Origin: G963923945 sp965199175
GTDB taxonomy: Bacteria > Pseudomonadota > Alphaproteobacteria > G963923945
Direction: 5' to 3'
Length of the DNA: 64,000 nt
Assembly (NCBI GenBank): GCA_965199175.1
Contig: OZ240684.1
Span: 1,364,001 to 1,428,000 of the forward strand
Part shown: piece by piece, positions 1-7,317 of the stretch
Layout: every line of letters starts with the position of its first letter
Numbering within the stretch: the stretch's first letter is position 1
Position numbers and translations under genes: made by a program
Notes under the pieces: generated by a model
Database searches by the model: none
Told to the model about the DNA's origin: nothing
The model's input: only the letters and a program-made list of their open reading frames with translations

Positions 1-587
1 GAATCATCCCCAAAGCTGGCTTTGGCTTCGGCCCCGGCCAGACGGAAAGATTCCGCCAACTCCCCCTCATGGCCAGCCAGCTTCATCCCCCGGCCACCAC
101 CACCGGCTGCTGCCTTGATCAAAACGGGATAGCCAATCTCATCGGCAACAGCTGCCGCCTGGCTCAATGATTCAATGACTCCCGGCGATCCGGGAACAAC
201 CGGCAATCCCAGATCCTGGGCCTTTTCTTTGGCAACTGTCTTATTGCCCATCATACGCATATGTTCCGGATACGGACCAATAAATGTAAAGCCGTGATCC
301 CGGGCCATTTCAGCAAAACGGGCATTTTCAGAGAGGAACCCAACCCCGGGATGAATGGCATCCGCGTTGCTGATTGTTGCTGCGGTTAAAATCGCCGGAA
401 TATTCAGATAGCTGTCACGGGCAGACGGACCACCGATACAAATGCTCTCATCGGCTAAACGCACATGCATGGCGTTGCTATCGGCTGTTGAATGAACGGC
501 AACGGTGGCGATCCCCATCTCACGGCATGCCCGATGGATGCGTAAAGCGATTTCTCCACGATTGGCGATGAGAATTTTTTCAAACAT
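1..587 (-). CDS. accC: Acetyl-CoA carboxylase biotin carboxylase subunit (5' part, cut by window edge)
   Basis: Biotin carboxylase of acetyl-CoA carboxylase; it carboxylates the biotin on BCCP using ATP and bicarbonate, the first committed step of fatty acid synthesis in the cytoplasm. The translation starts MFEKILIANRGEIALRI, the classical N-terminus of the family, and continues through the pre-ATP-grasp domain (HPGVGFLSEN, FIGP) into the ATP-grasp glycine-rich loop (IKAAAGGGGRGMK). About 195 residues are present; the C-terminal half lies beyond base 1. It begins 17 bases after the stop of accB on the same strand, so it is the last visible gene of an aroQ-accB-accC operon. The start ATG is fixed by family alignment. 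Confidence 0.95.
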   Translation of the reverse strand, partial: MFEKILIANRGEIALRIHRACREMGIATVAVHSTADSNAMHVRLADESICIGGPSARDSYLNIPAILTAATISNADAIHPGVGFLSENARFAEMARDHGFTFIGPYPEHMRMMGNKTVAKEKAQDLGLPVVPGSPGVIESLSQAAAVADEIGYPVLIKAAAGGGGRGMKLAGHEGELAESFRLAGAEAKASFGDD

Positions 588-604
588 GCCGCCCAGCCGG
601 CCAC

Positions 605-1057
605 TTATTCGATAACCATCAGGGCTTCGCCATATTCTACCGGTGCTCCGTCAGTAACCAGAATACGCATAACCGTTCCCGGACGGCTGGCCAAAACCGG
701 ATTCATCGTTTTCATCGCCTCAACAATCATCAGAGTTTGACCTTCATCCACGCGATCACCAACCTGAACATAGGGCGGGGAACCTGGCTCCGGGGCCATA
801 TAGGCGGTCCCGACCATCTGAGAAATAACCGTCCCGGGATGATCAGCACCTGGTTGCGACTCCGGTTCATCTGCAGACTGCACCTGACCAGAAGCATGCG
901 CAGATGCCAGCCCGGAAACCGGCAACGGCGCACCATCACGCCGCACCCGGATCCGGCGTCCCCCCGCTTCGTATTCAATCTCACTCAACCCGGTTTCATC
1001 AAGAAGACGCGATAATTCGCGAACCAGATCAGCATGAACAGTGAATTTTCTAATCAC
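605..1057 (-). CDS. accB: Biotin carboxyl carrier protein of acetyl-CoA carboxylase
   Basis: BCCP subunit, 150 residues, carrying the biotin that shuttles carboxylate between the biotin carboxylase and carboxyltransferase. The C-terminal lipoyl-type domain shows the biotinylation motif VEAMKTMN (target Lys116). The N-terminal helical part (LSRLLDETGLSEIEYEAGGRRIRV) is typical, followed by a Pro/Ala/Ser-rich linker at about residues 42-75. The start used is GTG, as no in-frame ATG gives the expected N-terminus, and the upstream ribosome-binding site is weak. It sits between aroQ (71-base gap) and accC (17-base gap), the usual alphaproteobacterial order. Confidence 0.95.
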   Translation of the reverse strand: MIRKFTVHADLVRELSRLLDETGLSEIEYEAGGRRIRVRRDGAPLPVSGLASAHASGQVQSADEPESQPGADHPGTVISQMVGTAYMAPEPGSPPYVQVGDRVDEGQTLMIVEAMKTMNPVLASRPGTVMRILVTDGAPVEYGEALMVIE

Positions 1058-1128
1058 ATCATCATCTCATTGTTACGGTTGCTCTTACTTCCATCATGAT
1101 CACAGCAGACAGTATTATACCGATGAGA

Positions 1129-1590
1129 TCATGCCGATGAATGCGCAGATTCTCCTTGCATAACAATTTTTGCAACAGCATCCAGAGCCAACAGATAGCT
1201 CTGGCTCCCGAATCCACAAATCACACCATATGCGGCCGGGCTGAGATAAGAACGACGCCGATACGATTCCCGGGCATACGGATTAGAAAGGTGAACCTCA
1301 ATCACCGGGATATCAATCCCGCGCACAGCATCAAGAAGAGCCACCGAGCTATGGGTCAGGGCACCCGCATTGAGGATCATCGCCTGACAATCACCCCTGG
1401 AAGCCTGCATCTGGTCAATCAGAACCCCTTCATGATTGCTTTGTATAAACGCAATCTCCAGACCATGCTGAGAACCCCGCTCCAGACACAAAGCCTCAAT
1501 ATCCTTCAGGGTTTCGTATCCATAAATTTCGGGCTCACGTTGCCCCAAAAGATTGAGATTGGGTCCATTCAAAATGAGAATCTTAGGCAT
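1129..1590 (-). CDS. aroQ: 3-dehydroquinate dehydratase, type II
   Basis: Type II dehydroquinase of the shikimate pathway, dehydrating 3-dehydroquinate to 3-dehydroshikimate. With the ATG at 1590 the protein has 153 residues, the normal family length, and starts MPKILILNGPNLNLLGQREP, including the NGPNLNLLG signature with the flexible lid Arg after it. Further motifs are QSNHEG (substrate binding), LNAGALTHSSVALLDA and EVHLSNPYARE with RRRSYLSPAAYGVICGFG. A longer reading frame upstream to 1692 encodes an unrelated Phe/Cys-rich stretch and is rejected. It is the first gene of the aroQ-accB-accC transcript and is divergent from the decarboxylase gene. Confidence 0.93.
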   Translation of the reverse strand: MPKILILNGPNLNLLGQREPEIYGYETLKDIEALCLERGSQHGLEIAFIQSNHEGVLIDQMQASRGDCQAMILNAGALTHSSVALLDAVRGIDIPVIEVHLSNPYARESYRRRSYLSPAAYGVICGFGSQSYLLALDAVAKIVMQGESAHSSA

Positions 1591-1965
1591 CATCAGAAAT
1601 GCAAAAAAGAAAGCAAACCAACGGATAAAAAAACATAAATGACAAACAAAGACAGGATACTTAAAAAGACGAGGAGGACACAGACCAAGCAAAGATCACA
1701 GATGAGACAAATGAGACAGGCAAAACAAAAAGTATCACGACTTGGATGATCGTCCCCTAACACAACAACCATATAACAAAATGTTATATCACGATGATAG
1801 CCCGCGACAAGCAATGCAATGATGAACATGCCCAGGGTGTTTTTTTTTGAAGCCGGATTGCGCTGCCAACCCCCGATACGCACCCCTTTGCTGGCTGATC
1901 AACCCGGATAAACAGACTTCTTGTGCCGCCTGAACAGCTGTTTTAACCCTTTATCCTTTCCCCCC
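1591..1965. other. Divergent intergenic region aroQ / decarboxylase
   Basis: About 375 bases without a convincing gene, separating the divergent aroQ and decarboxylase genes, so both promoters should lie here. It is AT-rich, holds a T-run near 1848-1857 and one perfect inverted repeat at 1771-1789 (separate entry). No clear sigma-70 box can be assigned by eye. Confidence 0.5.
1771..1789. promoter_or_regulatory. Perfect 8+3+8 inverted repeat, possible operator
   Basis: ATATAACA, a 3-base spacer AAA, then TGTTATAT: a perfect dyad in the divergent aroQ/decarboxylase gap. It lacks a following T-run, so it looks more like a protein-binding site than a terminator. The binding factor is unknown. 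Confidence 0.3.
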
Positions 1966-3093
1966 ATGACCGATCGAATCCACGCATATCTGGATCGTCA
2001 CAAGCCAGCAACACCCTGTCTTGTGGTTGATCTTGAGGAGATTGAACAGACCTATCGGCATCTGAAAACCTGCTTGCCGGAAACCGATATCTATTATGCT
2101 GTCAAGGCCAATCCGGCCCCTGATATCATCGCTCGTCTGGTCAGGCTGGGATGCTGTTTTGATACCGCGAGCATCCCGGAAATTGAGATATGCCTGGCAG
2201 CCGGAGCCAATCCGGAAACCATCTCATACGGGAATACAATCAAGAAAGCCGCCGATATCGCCCATGCTTATGCGGCTGGTATTCGCTTATTTGCGTTCGA
2301 TAGCCGTGAAGAGCTGGAAAAACTCTGCCATCATGCTCCAGGAGCACGGGTTTTATGTCGGATCCTGCTAACCAACCGGGTCGCCGGATGGCCAATAACC
2401 GATAAATTCGGCTGTTCTGCTGATATGGCCATTGACCTCATCCATCAAGCCAAAGAATACGGCATGAAGCCTCTGGGTCTTTCGTTTCATGTAGGGTCAC
2501 AGCAAGTCAATCTGCACCAATGGGATCGCGCCCTCAAAACAACAGCCAGATTGTTCACCCGGTTGCAGGCAAGCGGTCTTGATATGTCCCTCATCAATAT
2601 CGGTGGCGGTCTGCCGGTTCCATACTGTACAGCCACCCCAGGCATTGAGGAATATGCCAACCATCTCCACCAGGCCATACACAAATATTTCCCCGCTCAG
2701 ACACCAAAAATCATCCTGGAACCAGGACGCTTTCTGGTCGCAACAGCAGGGGTGATCGAAAGTCAGATCATCACAGTCACTCAAAAATCCACCGGGGATC
2801 AGCATCGATGGATCTATCTTGATATCGGAACCAATGGGGGGCTGATCGAAGCCATCAACCACAACATCCAATATCCAATCCAGGCATTGGGGCCTGATCG
2901 CCGTTGCGGGCCGGTGGCGGTTGCCGGCCCGACATGCGACTGGGCCGATATTATTCGCCGTGATGGTGTGGAATTGCCTCTTGATCTGCGGGCCGGCGAC
3001 CGGCTGCGTCTCCTCAAGACCGGGGCCTATACCGCTTCTTGCGCAACGATTGGCTTTAATGGTTTTGCGCCCTTAAAAATCCACTGCATCTGA
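1966..3093 (+). CDS. PLP-dependent ornithine/lysine-type decarboxylase (fold type III)
   Basis: Group IV PLP-dependent decarboxylase related to eukaryotic-type ornithine decarboxylase; in alphaproteobacteria it typically makes putrescine (or cadaverine) for polyamine synthesis. With the ATG at 1966 it has 375 residues. Visible motifs: the PLP lysine in YYAVKANP (about Lys47), FHVGSQ (about His175), the glycine loop NIGGGLPVPY, EPGR for phosphate contact, the catalytic cysteine in GPTCDWAD (about Cys324) and the C-terminal GAYT...FNGF. A TTG at 1921 in frame would add 15 residues not expected in the family. Substrate preference (ornithine versus lysine) cannot be fixed from sequence alone. Neither candidate start has a good Shine-Dalgarno sequence. 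Confidence 0.85.
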   Translation: MTDRIHAYLDRHKPATPCLVVDLEEIEQTYRHLKTCLPETDIYYAVKANPAPDIIARLVRLGCCFDTASIPEIEICLAAGANPETISYGNTIKKAADIAHAYAAGIRLFAFDSREELEKLCHHAPGARVLCRILLTNRVAGWPITDKFGCSADMAIDLIHQAKEYGMKPLGLSFHVGSQQVNLHQWDRALKTTARLFTRLQASGLDMSLINIGGGLPVPYCTATPGIEEYANHLHQAIHKYFPAQTPKIILEPGRFLVATAGVIESQIITVTQKSTGDQHRWIYLDIGTNGGLIEAINHNIQYPIQALGPDRRCGPVAVAGPTCDWADIIRRDGVELPLDLRAGDRLRLLKTGAYTASCATIGFNGFAPLKIHCI

Positions 3094-3199
3094 TCGGCAA
3101 CCGATCAACATGCTTTCTTTATTCCGGTTTGTTCCGGATATCTGTTGTCACTCTTAAAAAAAGACCGTGAATCTTAAACAAAGACCCGGCTTTGATGCT

Positions 3200-4045
3200 T
3201 CAGGGCATCAGAGCATCACCAGGCACAGCCTCCGCACGCGCCTGGGCGATGGCTGCTTTGAGTTCGTCTTTATCAAGATACCCTCTATACAGGCGATCAC
3301 CGATCAGAAAAGCCGGGGTGCCTTTAATACCAAGCGCAAGGGCAATACGTTTACTCTTCTCAAGAACAGCCTCAATTTCAGGAGACTCCATATCAGCAGC
3401 CAGACGCCCGGCATCCAGACCCATATCCTCAGCCAGAGACAAAACCGCACTTTCAGTCAGACGCCCTGGCCGGTTCATCAGGCGATTATTAAAGTCACCA
3501 TAGGCATCCTGATTGCCTGAAGCCAAAGCGGCCTGAGAAGCAAAGCGGGAAATTTCACCCAGGACCGGAAATTCCTGATAAAGGAACCGGACATTGCCAT
3601 CCGTGGCCACAGCCTCCAAAACACCGTTATGAGCACGTTTGCACCAACCACAGTTATAATCAGCAAATTCAACCACCAAAACATCTCCCTCAGGATTGCC
3701 CCGTTCCAGGCTGAGGCCTTGCCTGGCAAGTGCTGCTGCATGAATGCGGTTATTCTGGCGCGCTTTTTCCTCTTCTTCTTCCAGCTGACGCTGAATAACC
3801 ACCTGCATCGCATCGCCGACAATCTCAGGATGACGGGCAATCAGATCACGGACCACCTCTTCGAAAGCCTGGCGTTCGGCTTGCGTGAAATCCCCGGCCG
3901 ACTGGGCCTGGGAAGCAATAGGAAAAACCCCCAAAGCAACCCCGGCCAGAAAACCAATCATCCCGGTGGTTGCCCCCATAACCGGGAAAATCCTGAATAC
4001 AAAGCCCGCCAAAAAACGGCGGATTAAAAGAGTGATTGGGTTCAT
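3200..4045 (-). CDS. DsbA-family periplasmic thiol:disulfide oxidoreductase
   Basis: Thioredoxin-fold secreted protein of 281 residues from the ATG at 4045, which has AGGA eight bases upstream; the ATG at 4063 has no ribosome-binding site. An N-terminal hydrophobic segment (GMIGFLAGVALGVFPIASQAQ) is a signal peptide or anchor. A charged helical region (QRQLEEEEEKARQ) precedes the thioredoxin fold, as in the Com1/ScsC-like DsbA group. The active site is YNCGWCKRAH (about Cys132 and Cys135) and the cis-proline loop is GIKGTPAFLIG. It likely oxidises or isomerises disulfides in the periplasm. It lies 33 bases downstream of the M48 protease gene on the same strand, suggesting a shared envelope quality-control transcript. 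Confidence 0.88.
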   Translation of the reverse strand: MNPITLLIRRFLAGFVFRIFPVMGATTGMIGFLAGVALGVFPIASQAQSAGDFTQAERQAFEEVVRDLIARHPEIVGDAMQVVIQRQLEEEEEKARQNNRIHAAALARQGLSLERGNPEGDVLVVEFADYNCGWCKRAHNGVLEAVATDGNVRFLYQEFPVLGEISRFASQAALASGNQDAYGDFNNRLMNRPGRLTESAVLSLAEDMGLDAGRLAADMESPEIEAVLEKSKRIALALGIKGTPAFLIGDRLYRGYLDKDELKAAIAQARAEAVPGDALMP

Positions 4046-4078
4046 CGGTTCATTCCTGATCATCCGTGTTGCTGTTGG

Positions 4079-5422
4079 TCAATGTTCCTGTTGGTCGGCG
4101 TCAATGAGGGCAATGATATCACGGGCGCGATACCAGCTTGGTGTTTTCTCATCAATCAGTTTGAGTGCTTTTTCAGCCTGCAAACCGGCTTCTTTTGTCT
4201 GTCCGGTCAAAACGAATTTCTCAGCCAGAGACAATGCCGCCAGCCCTTTATGACCCTGGCGCCCATAGGCCATCCCGATCAGATGCCAGGCTGAAGGGTT
4301 GTCTTTTTCTTCTCTGAGCGCCCTGGAGAGTATAGCAATCGATTCCTTATCCAGATCCCGACGATTCAGCCCAAGCAAGGCACGGCTCAGGCCAATCCGG
4401 ATCAGGGCGTTATCCGGCAACAGCCCGGTCGCCTGCCGGTAGGAAGGAATGGCTTCAGCCAGACGGCCATTTTCAAATAAAATTTGCCCCTTGAGTTCAT
4501 GGAAATAAGGATTTTGAGGCTCACTTTCCAGCAAAGAATCCATCATCGGGAGAGCCGTTTCAAGATCACGCCGACGATAATGAGCAATGGTACGGGCATA
4601 CCGGGCAGCAATACTGTCATCCTCAGCCGGGTAATGCAGCAAAACCGTCTCAAAGGGTTTAATAAAACCGATCAGCTTAGCCCGCATCCGCGCATGGTCT
4701 TCTACCCAGGAAGGCGATGGCTTGACCGAGGTATAGGACGAATTGTGCAAATGATGGTTAATCACATTGATACGATCTTTGGTCAGAGGATGGCTGGTTG
4801 TGTAGGGAACGACATCATCAGAAGAAACCGCACTCTCACGTTCGATCAGTCTCATAAAGTCCGCTAAACCCTGAGCCGACTGGCCCGTCTTCTCAAGATA
4901 ATTCAGGGCTGCCTGATCAGCCGCGCTCTCCTGAGAACGGGAATAATAAAGCAGTTGACGCTGAGCAACATGGTAGCCACCGCTTAACGTCGCCACCCCG
5001 GCACCGCCGCCGCCAGCAACAATAGCACCCGCCCCCAGAAACATACCAATCATCGAGGTCAAACGGGCCTGTTCGAGAGCACTTTGGGTGCGGATCAAAT
5101 GCCCGCCAGCAATATGGCCAATTTCATGAGCAAAAACCCCGGTGACTTCACCAACAGATTGAGAACGCATCAATAAACCAGTGGTAAAAAATACATTCTG
5201 ACCGCCCGCAACAAACGCATTGAGAATAGGCGTATCAATGATGTAAATCTCCACAGCATCAGGGTCCAGACCGGCTGCTTCAATAATCGGGGAGGCCCAG
5301 CGACTGAACGCATTTTCAATCTCAGCATCCCGGATCAGCCCCCCCTCAATCGCCGATGCTTTGAATGACCCCGTCATCAGCAAGGTCAGCGCAAGCGCAC
5401 TCATCAAAACGTAACGGAGCAT
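4079..5422 (-). CDS. Periplasmic M48 zinc metalloprotease with TPR repeats (BepA-like)
   Basis: About 447 residues from the ATG at 5422. The start gives a classical signal peptide (MLRYVLMSALALTLLMTGSFKA) and has GGAG upstream; the frame extends to 5464. The M48 catalytic motif is FAHEIGHIAGGH (about His99 and His103), with the third ligand in the helix SRSQESAADQAAL. The C-terminal half is a set of TPR helices (ETALPMMDSLLESEPQNPYFHELKGQILFENGRL is one). Architecture matches BepA/YfgC, which degrades or chaperones outer-membrane assembly intermediates, especially LptD. Substrate here is inferred from the family only. Confidence 0.88.
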   Translation of the reverse strand: MLRYVLMSALALTLLMTGSFKASAIEGGLIRDAEIENAFSRWASPIIEAAGLDPDAVEIYIIDTPILNAFVAGGQNVFFTTGLLMRSQSVGEVTGVFAHEIGHIAGGHLIRTQSALEQARLTSMIGMFLGAGAIVAGGGGAGVATLSGGYHVAQRQLLYYSRSQESAADQAALNYLEKTGQSAQGLADFMRLIERESAVSSDDVVPYTTSHPLTKDRINVINHHLHNSSYTSVKPSPSWVEDHARMRAKLIGFIKPFETVLLHYPAEDDSIAARYARTIAHYRRRDLETALPMMDSLLESEPQNPYFHELKGQILFENGRLAEAIPSYRQATGLLPDNALIRIGLSRALLGLNRRDLDKESIAILSRALREEKDNPSAWHLIGMAYGRQGHKGLAALSLAEKFVLTGQTKEAGLQAEKALKLIDEKTPSWYRARDIIALIDADQQEH

Positions 5423-5449
5423 GGTCACCCTGTTCTCCAAAAGGACGTT

Positions 5450-5481
5450 ATTCTCCAAAGTCACAATTCTCCAAAGTCACA
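5450..5481. repeat. Tandem repeat, 16 bp x 2
   Basis: Two identical copies of ATTCTCCAAAGTCACA directly upstream of the M48 protease gene, with a further degenerate half-copy on the gene side. The minus-strand copy of the unit contains TGGAGAAT, so the repeat duplicates a purine-rich element. Confidence 0.8.
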
Positions 5482-5515
5482 GATATACGCGAATATTGAC
5501 CTGAAAAATTGATTT

Positions 5516-5620
5516 TCTGAACATTGATTTTCCCGATATTGGTTTTCTCAATGATACGTTTTTAAATTTTTCTGAACATTGATTTTCCCGACATCGGTTT
5601 TCTCAATGATACGTTTTCAA
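5516..5620. repeat. Tandem repeat, 55 bp x about 1.9
   Basis: A unit beginning TCTGAACATTGATTTTCCCG recurs 55 bases later with a few substitutions (GATATTGG versus GACATCGG). It is AT-rich, non-coding, and lies in the upstream region of the M48 protease gene. Confidence 0.8.
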
Positions 5621-6089
5621 ATTCTTTACCTCTTCAAATTCTTTGCCTCATTTCAAATACTGTGGCCTTACCTGTGTTTGTCTTACCTGTGTTTGCCTCA
5701 CTATTGTGGCTGAAAAACACGTGGCTGAAAAAAAATATGCGCATCAATGATACCGCAGGAAAGCCGCCGAACATCATAAAAAAACCAACCATTTCGGGCG
5801 AAAATAAGGAGATGTTTACCCATCAGTCAGGCATGATGGCTTTATCAATGACACTGTCTTCATCAATAAGAATACCTTCATCAATAACAATGTCATCAAT
5901 AACAATATCTTCATCGGCAACGATAGGTTGATCGACAAGGATACCCTGACCAAAAGCAATCCGTTTATTCATGGCAGTTTTATCGTTGAATTTTTTATCA
6001 TTGAATCTGTTAAAAATAACCTATCATCATCCCGGCACTCTTGTCATCTTCATCAGCCCCGGATACCGGGGCGGGATTTCATCGATTCT

Positions 6090-7256
6090 ATGGCCTTAAC
6101 ATCCTCTCTACGTGGCAGGGTCCCGCCCTTTGCAGTGATGGATATGCTGCGGAATGCCAATACATATACAACCCGTGGCCGGGATGTCATTCATCTCGAA
6201 TTGGGCGAACCAGGTGTCCCGGTTCCAGGCAACATACAGGATGCTGCCCGCCGCCTCATGGATGAGGGTTTGCCCGGCTATACTGATTCACGGGGGATTG
6301 AACCCCTGAGGTCCCGCATCGCCGCTTTCTATGCTCAGCGTTACGGTCTCACCATCTCGGCGCAAGATGTCTTTATCACCGCCGGATCCTCCGGGGCATT
6401 CATTCTCGCTTTTCTGGCCGCCTTTGATGTCGGTGATCGCATCGCCCTTGCCACACCGGGTTATCCGGCCTACCGCACCATCCTGAGCAGCCTTGGTCTC
6501 ACGCCGGTCCCGCTGCGGGTTGACAGGAGCTCTGGATACCAACCAGAGATCAGGCATATTCAGTCCCTTGATCAACCGGTTCATGGCCTGTTAATTGCCA
6601 GCCCATCCAACCCCACCGGATCAATGATTTCCCGGGAAAAACTGGCAATGATTGCCGAATATTGCCACAAGAACGCCATCCGCCTGATTTCCGATGAGAT
6701 TTATCACGGCATCAGCTATGACCAGCCCGGCGATACGGCACGCGCATACAACCCTGATGCTCTGGTCATCAATAGTTTCTCAAAATATTTTGCTATGCCA
6801 GGCTGGCGACTGGGCTGGATGATTGCCCCGCAAGGTCTTGGGACAGCCATCGAACGCCTGGCCCAGAGCCTCTATATTTCCACGTCCAGCCCCGGCCAAT
6901 ATGCTGCCTTAGCAGCCTTTGATTGTCTTGATGAACTGGATGCCCATGTGGCCATGTATGCCCGCAATCGCTCTTTGTTTCTGAAAGCCCTGCCGGAATT
7001 GGGATTCCCGGATATCGCCAAAAGCAGCGGGGCTTTTTATCTGTATGTTGCTCTGCCTGAAAAGGATCAGCCAAGCCCGGATTTTTGTGCGCGTCTGCTG
7101 GCCGAAACCGGAATTGCCACCACCCCGGGAATCGATTTTGACCCGGAAAAAGGAAAGGAATATATCCGCATTTCCTATTCAGCCCCAACACCCAGGATAG
7201 AAGAAGCCATCCGGCGTTTATATGCCTGGAGAAAATCCCCATCCGGCAACAGCTGA
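6090..7256 (+). CDS. Class I/II PLP-dependent aminotransferase
   Basis: Fold-type I aminotransferase of 388 residues from the ATG at 6090; the frame is open further upstream, but that part (rich in Ser, His and Phe) lacks family resemblance. Motifs: SNPTG (LIASPSNPTGSMI), SDEIYHGISY, and the PLP-lysine motif SFSKYFAMPGWRLGW (about Lys232), with the Arg that binds the substrate alpha-carboxylate near the end (YIRISYS). Comparable to aspartate/aromatic-type or methionine-type aminotransferases; the amino-acid substrate cannot be deduced. Convergent with rne, with a 61-base gap containing a run of nine A residues after the stop. Confidence 0.9.
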   Translation: MALTSSLRGRVPPFAVMDMLRNANTYTTRGRDVIHLELGEPGVPVPGNIQDAARRLMDEGLPGYTDSRGIEPLRSRIAAFYAQRYGLTISAQDVFITAGSSGAFILAFLAAFDVGDRIALATPGYPAYRTILSSLGLTPVPLRVDRSSGYQPEIRHIQSLDQPVHGLLIASPSNPTGSMISREKLAMIAEYCHKNAIRLISDEIYHGISYDQPGDTARAYNPDALVINSFSKYFAMPGWRLGWMIAPQGLGTAIERLAQSLYISTSSPGQYAALAAFDCLDELDAHVAMYARNRSLFLKALPELGFPDIAKSSGAFYLYVALPEKDQPSPDFCARLLAETGIATTPGIDFDPEKGKEYIRISYSAPTPRIEEAIRRLYAWRKSPSGNS

Positions 7257-7317
7257 AAAAAAAAGACCCAACAATGATCAGGCTGATCAGGCACAATACC
7301 CCAGGCCGCCTGAGACC

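Larger units (their letters stand above)
5423..6089. other. Intergenic region between M48 protease and aminotransferase, repeat-rich
   Basis: About 670 bases between divergent genes. It is AT-rich and contains two tandem-repeat blocks (5450-5481 and 5516-5620) plus degenerate repeats of ATCAATAACAATG type around 5870-5920. An open frame continues upstream of the aminotransferase start but does not look like protein. No RNA gene was recognised. Confidence 0.5.

Noticed and set aside
1593..1883. Minus-strand frame upstream of aroQ, including an N-terminal extension of aroQ
   Set aside because: Cys/Phe/Leu-rich low-complexity translation of AT-rich DNA; AroQ starts canonically at 1590.
5662..6089. 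Upstream extension of the aminotransferase and the preceding small frame
   Set aside because: Repetitive Ile/Ser/Thr/Met translation of intergenic repeats without family similarity.
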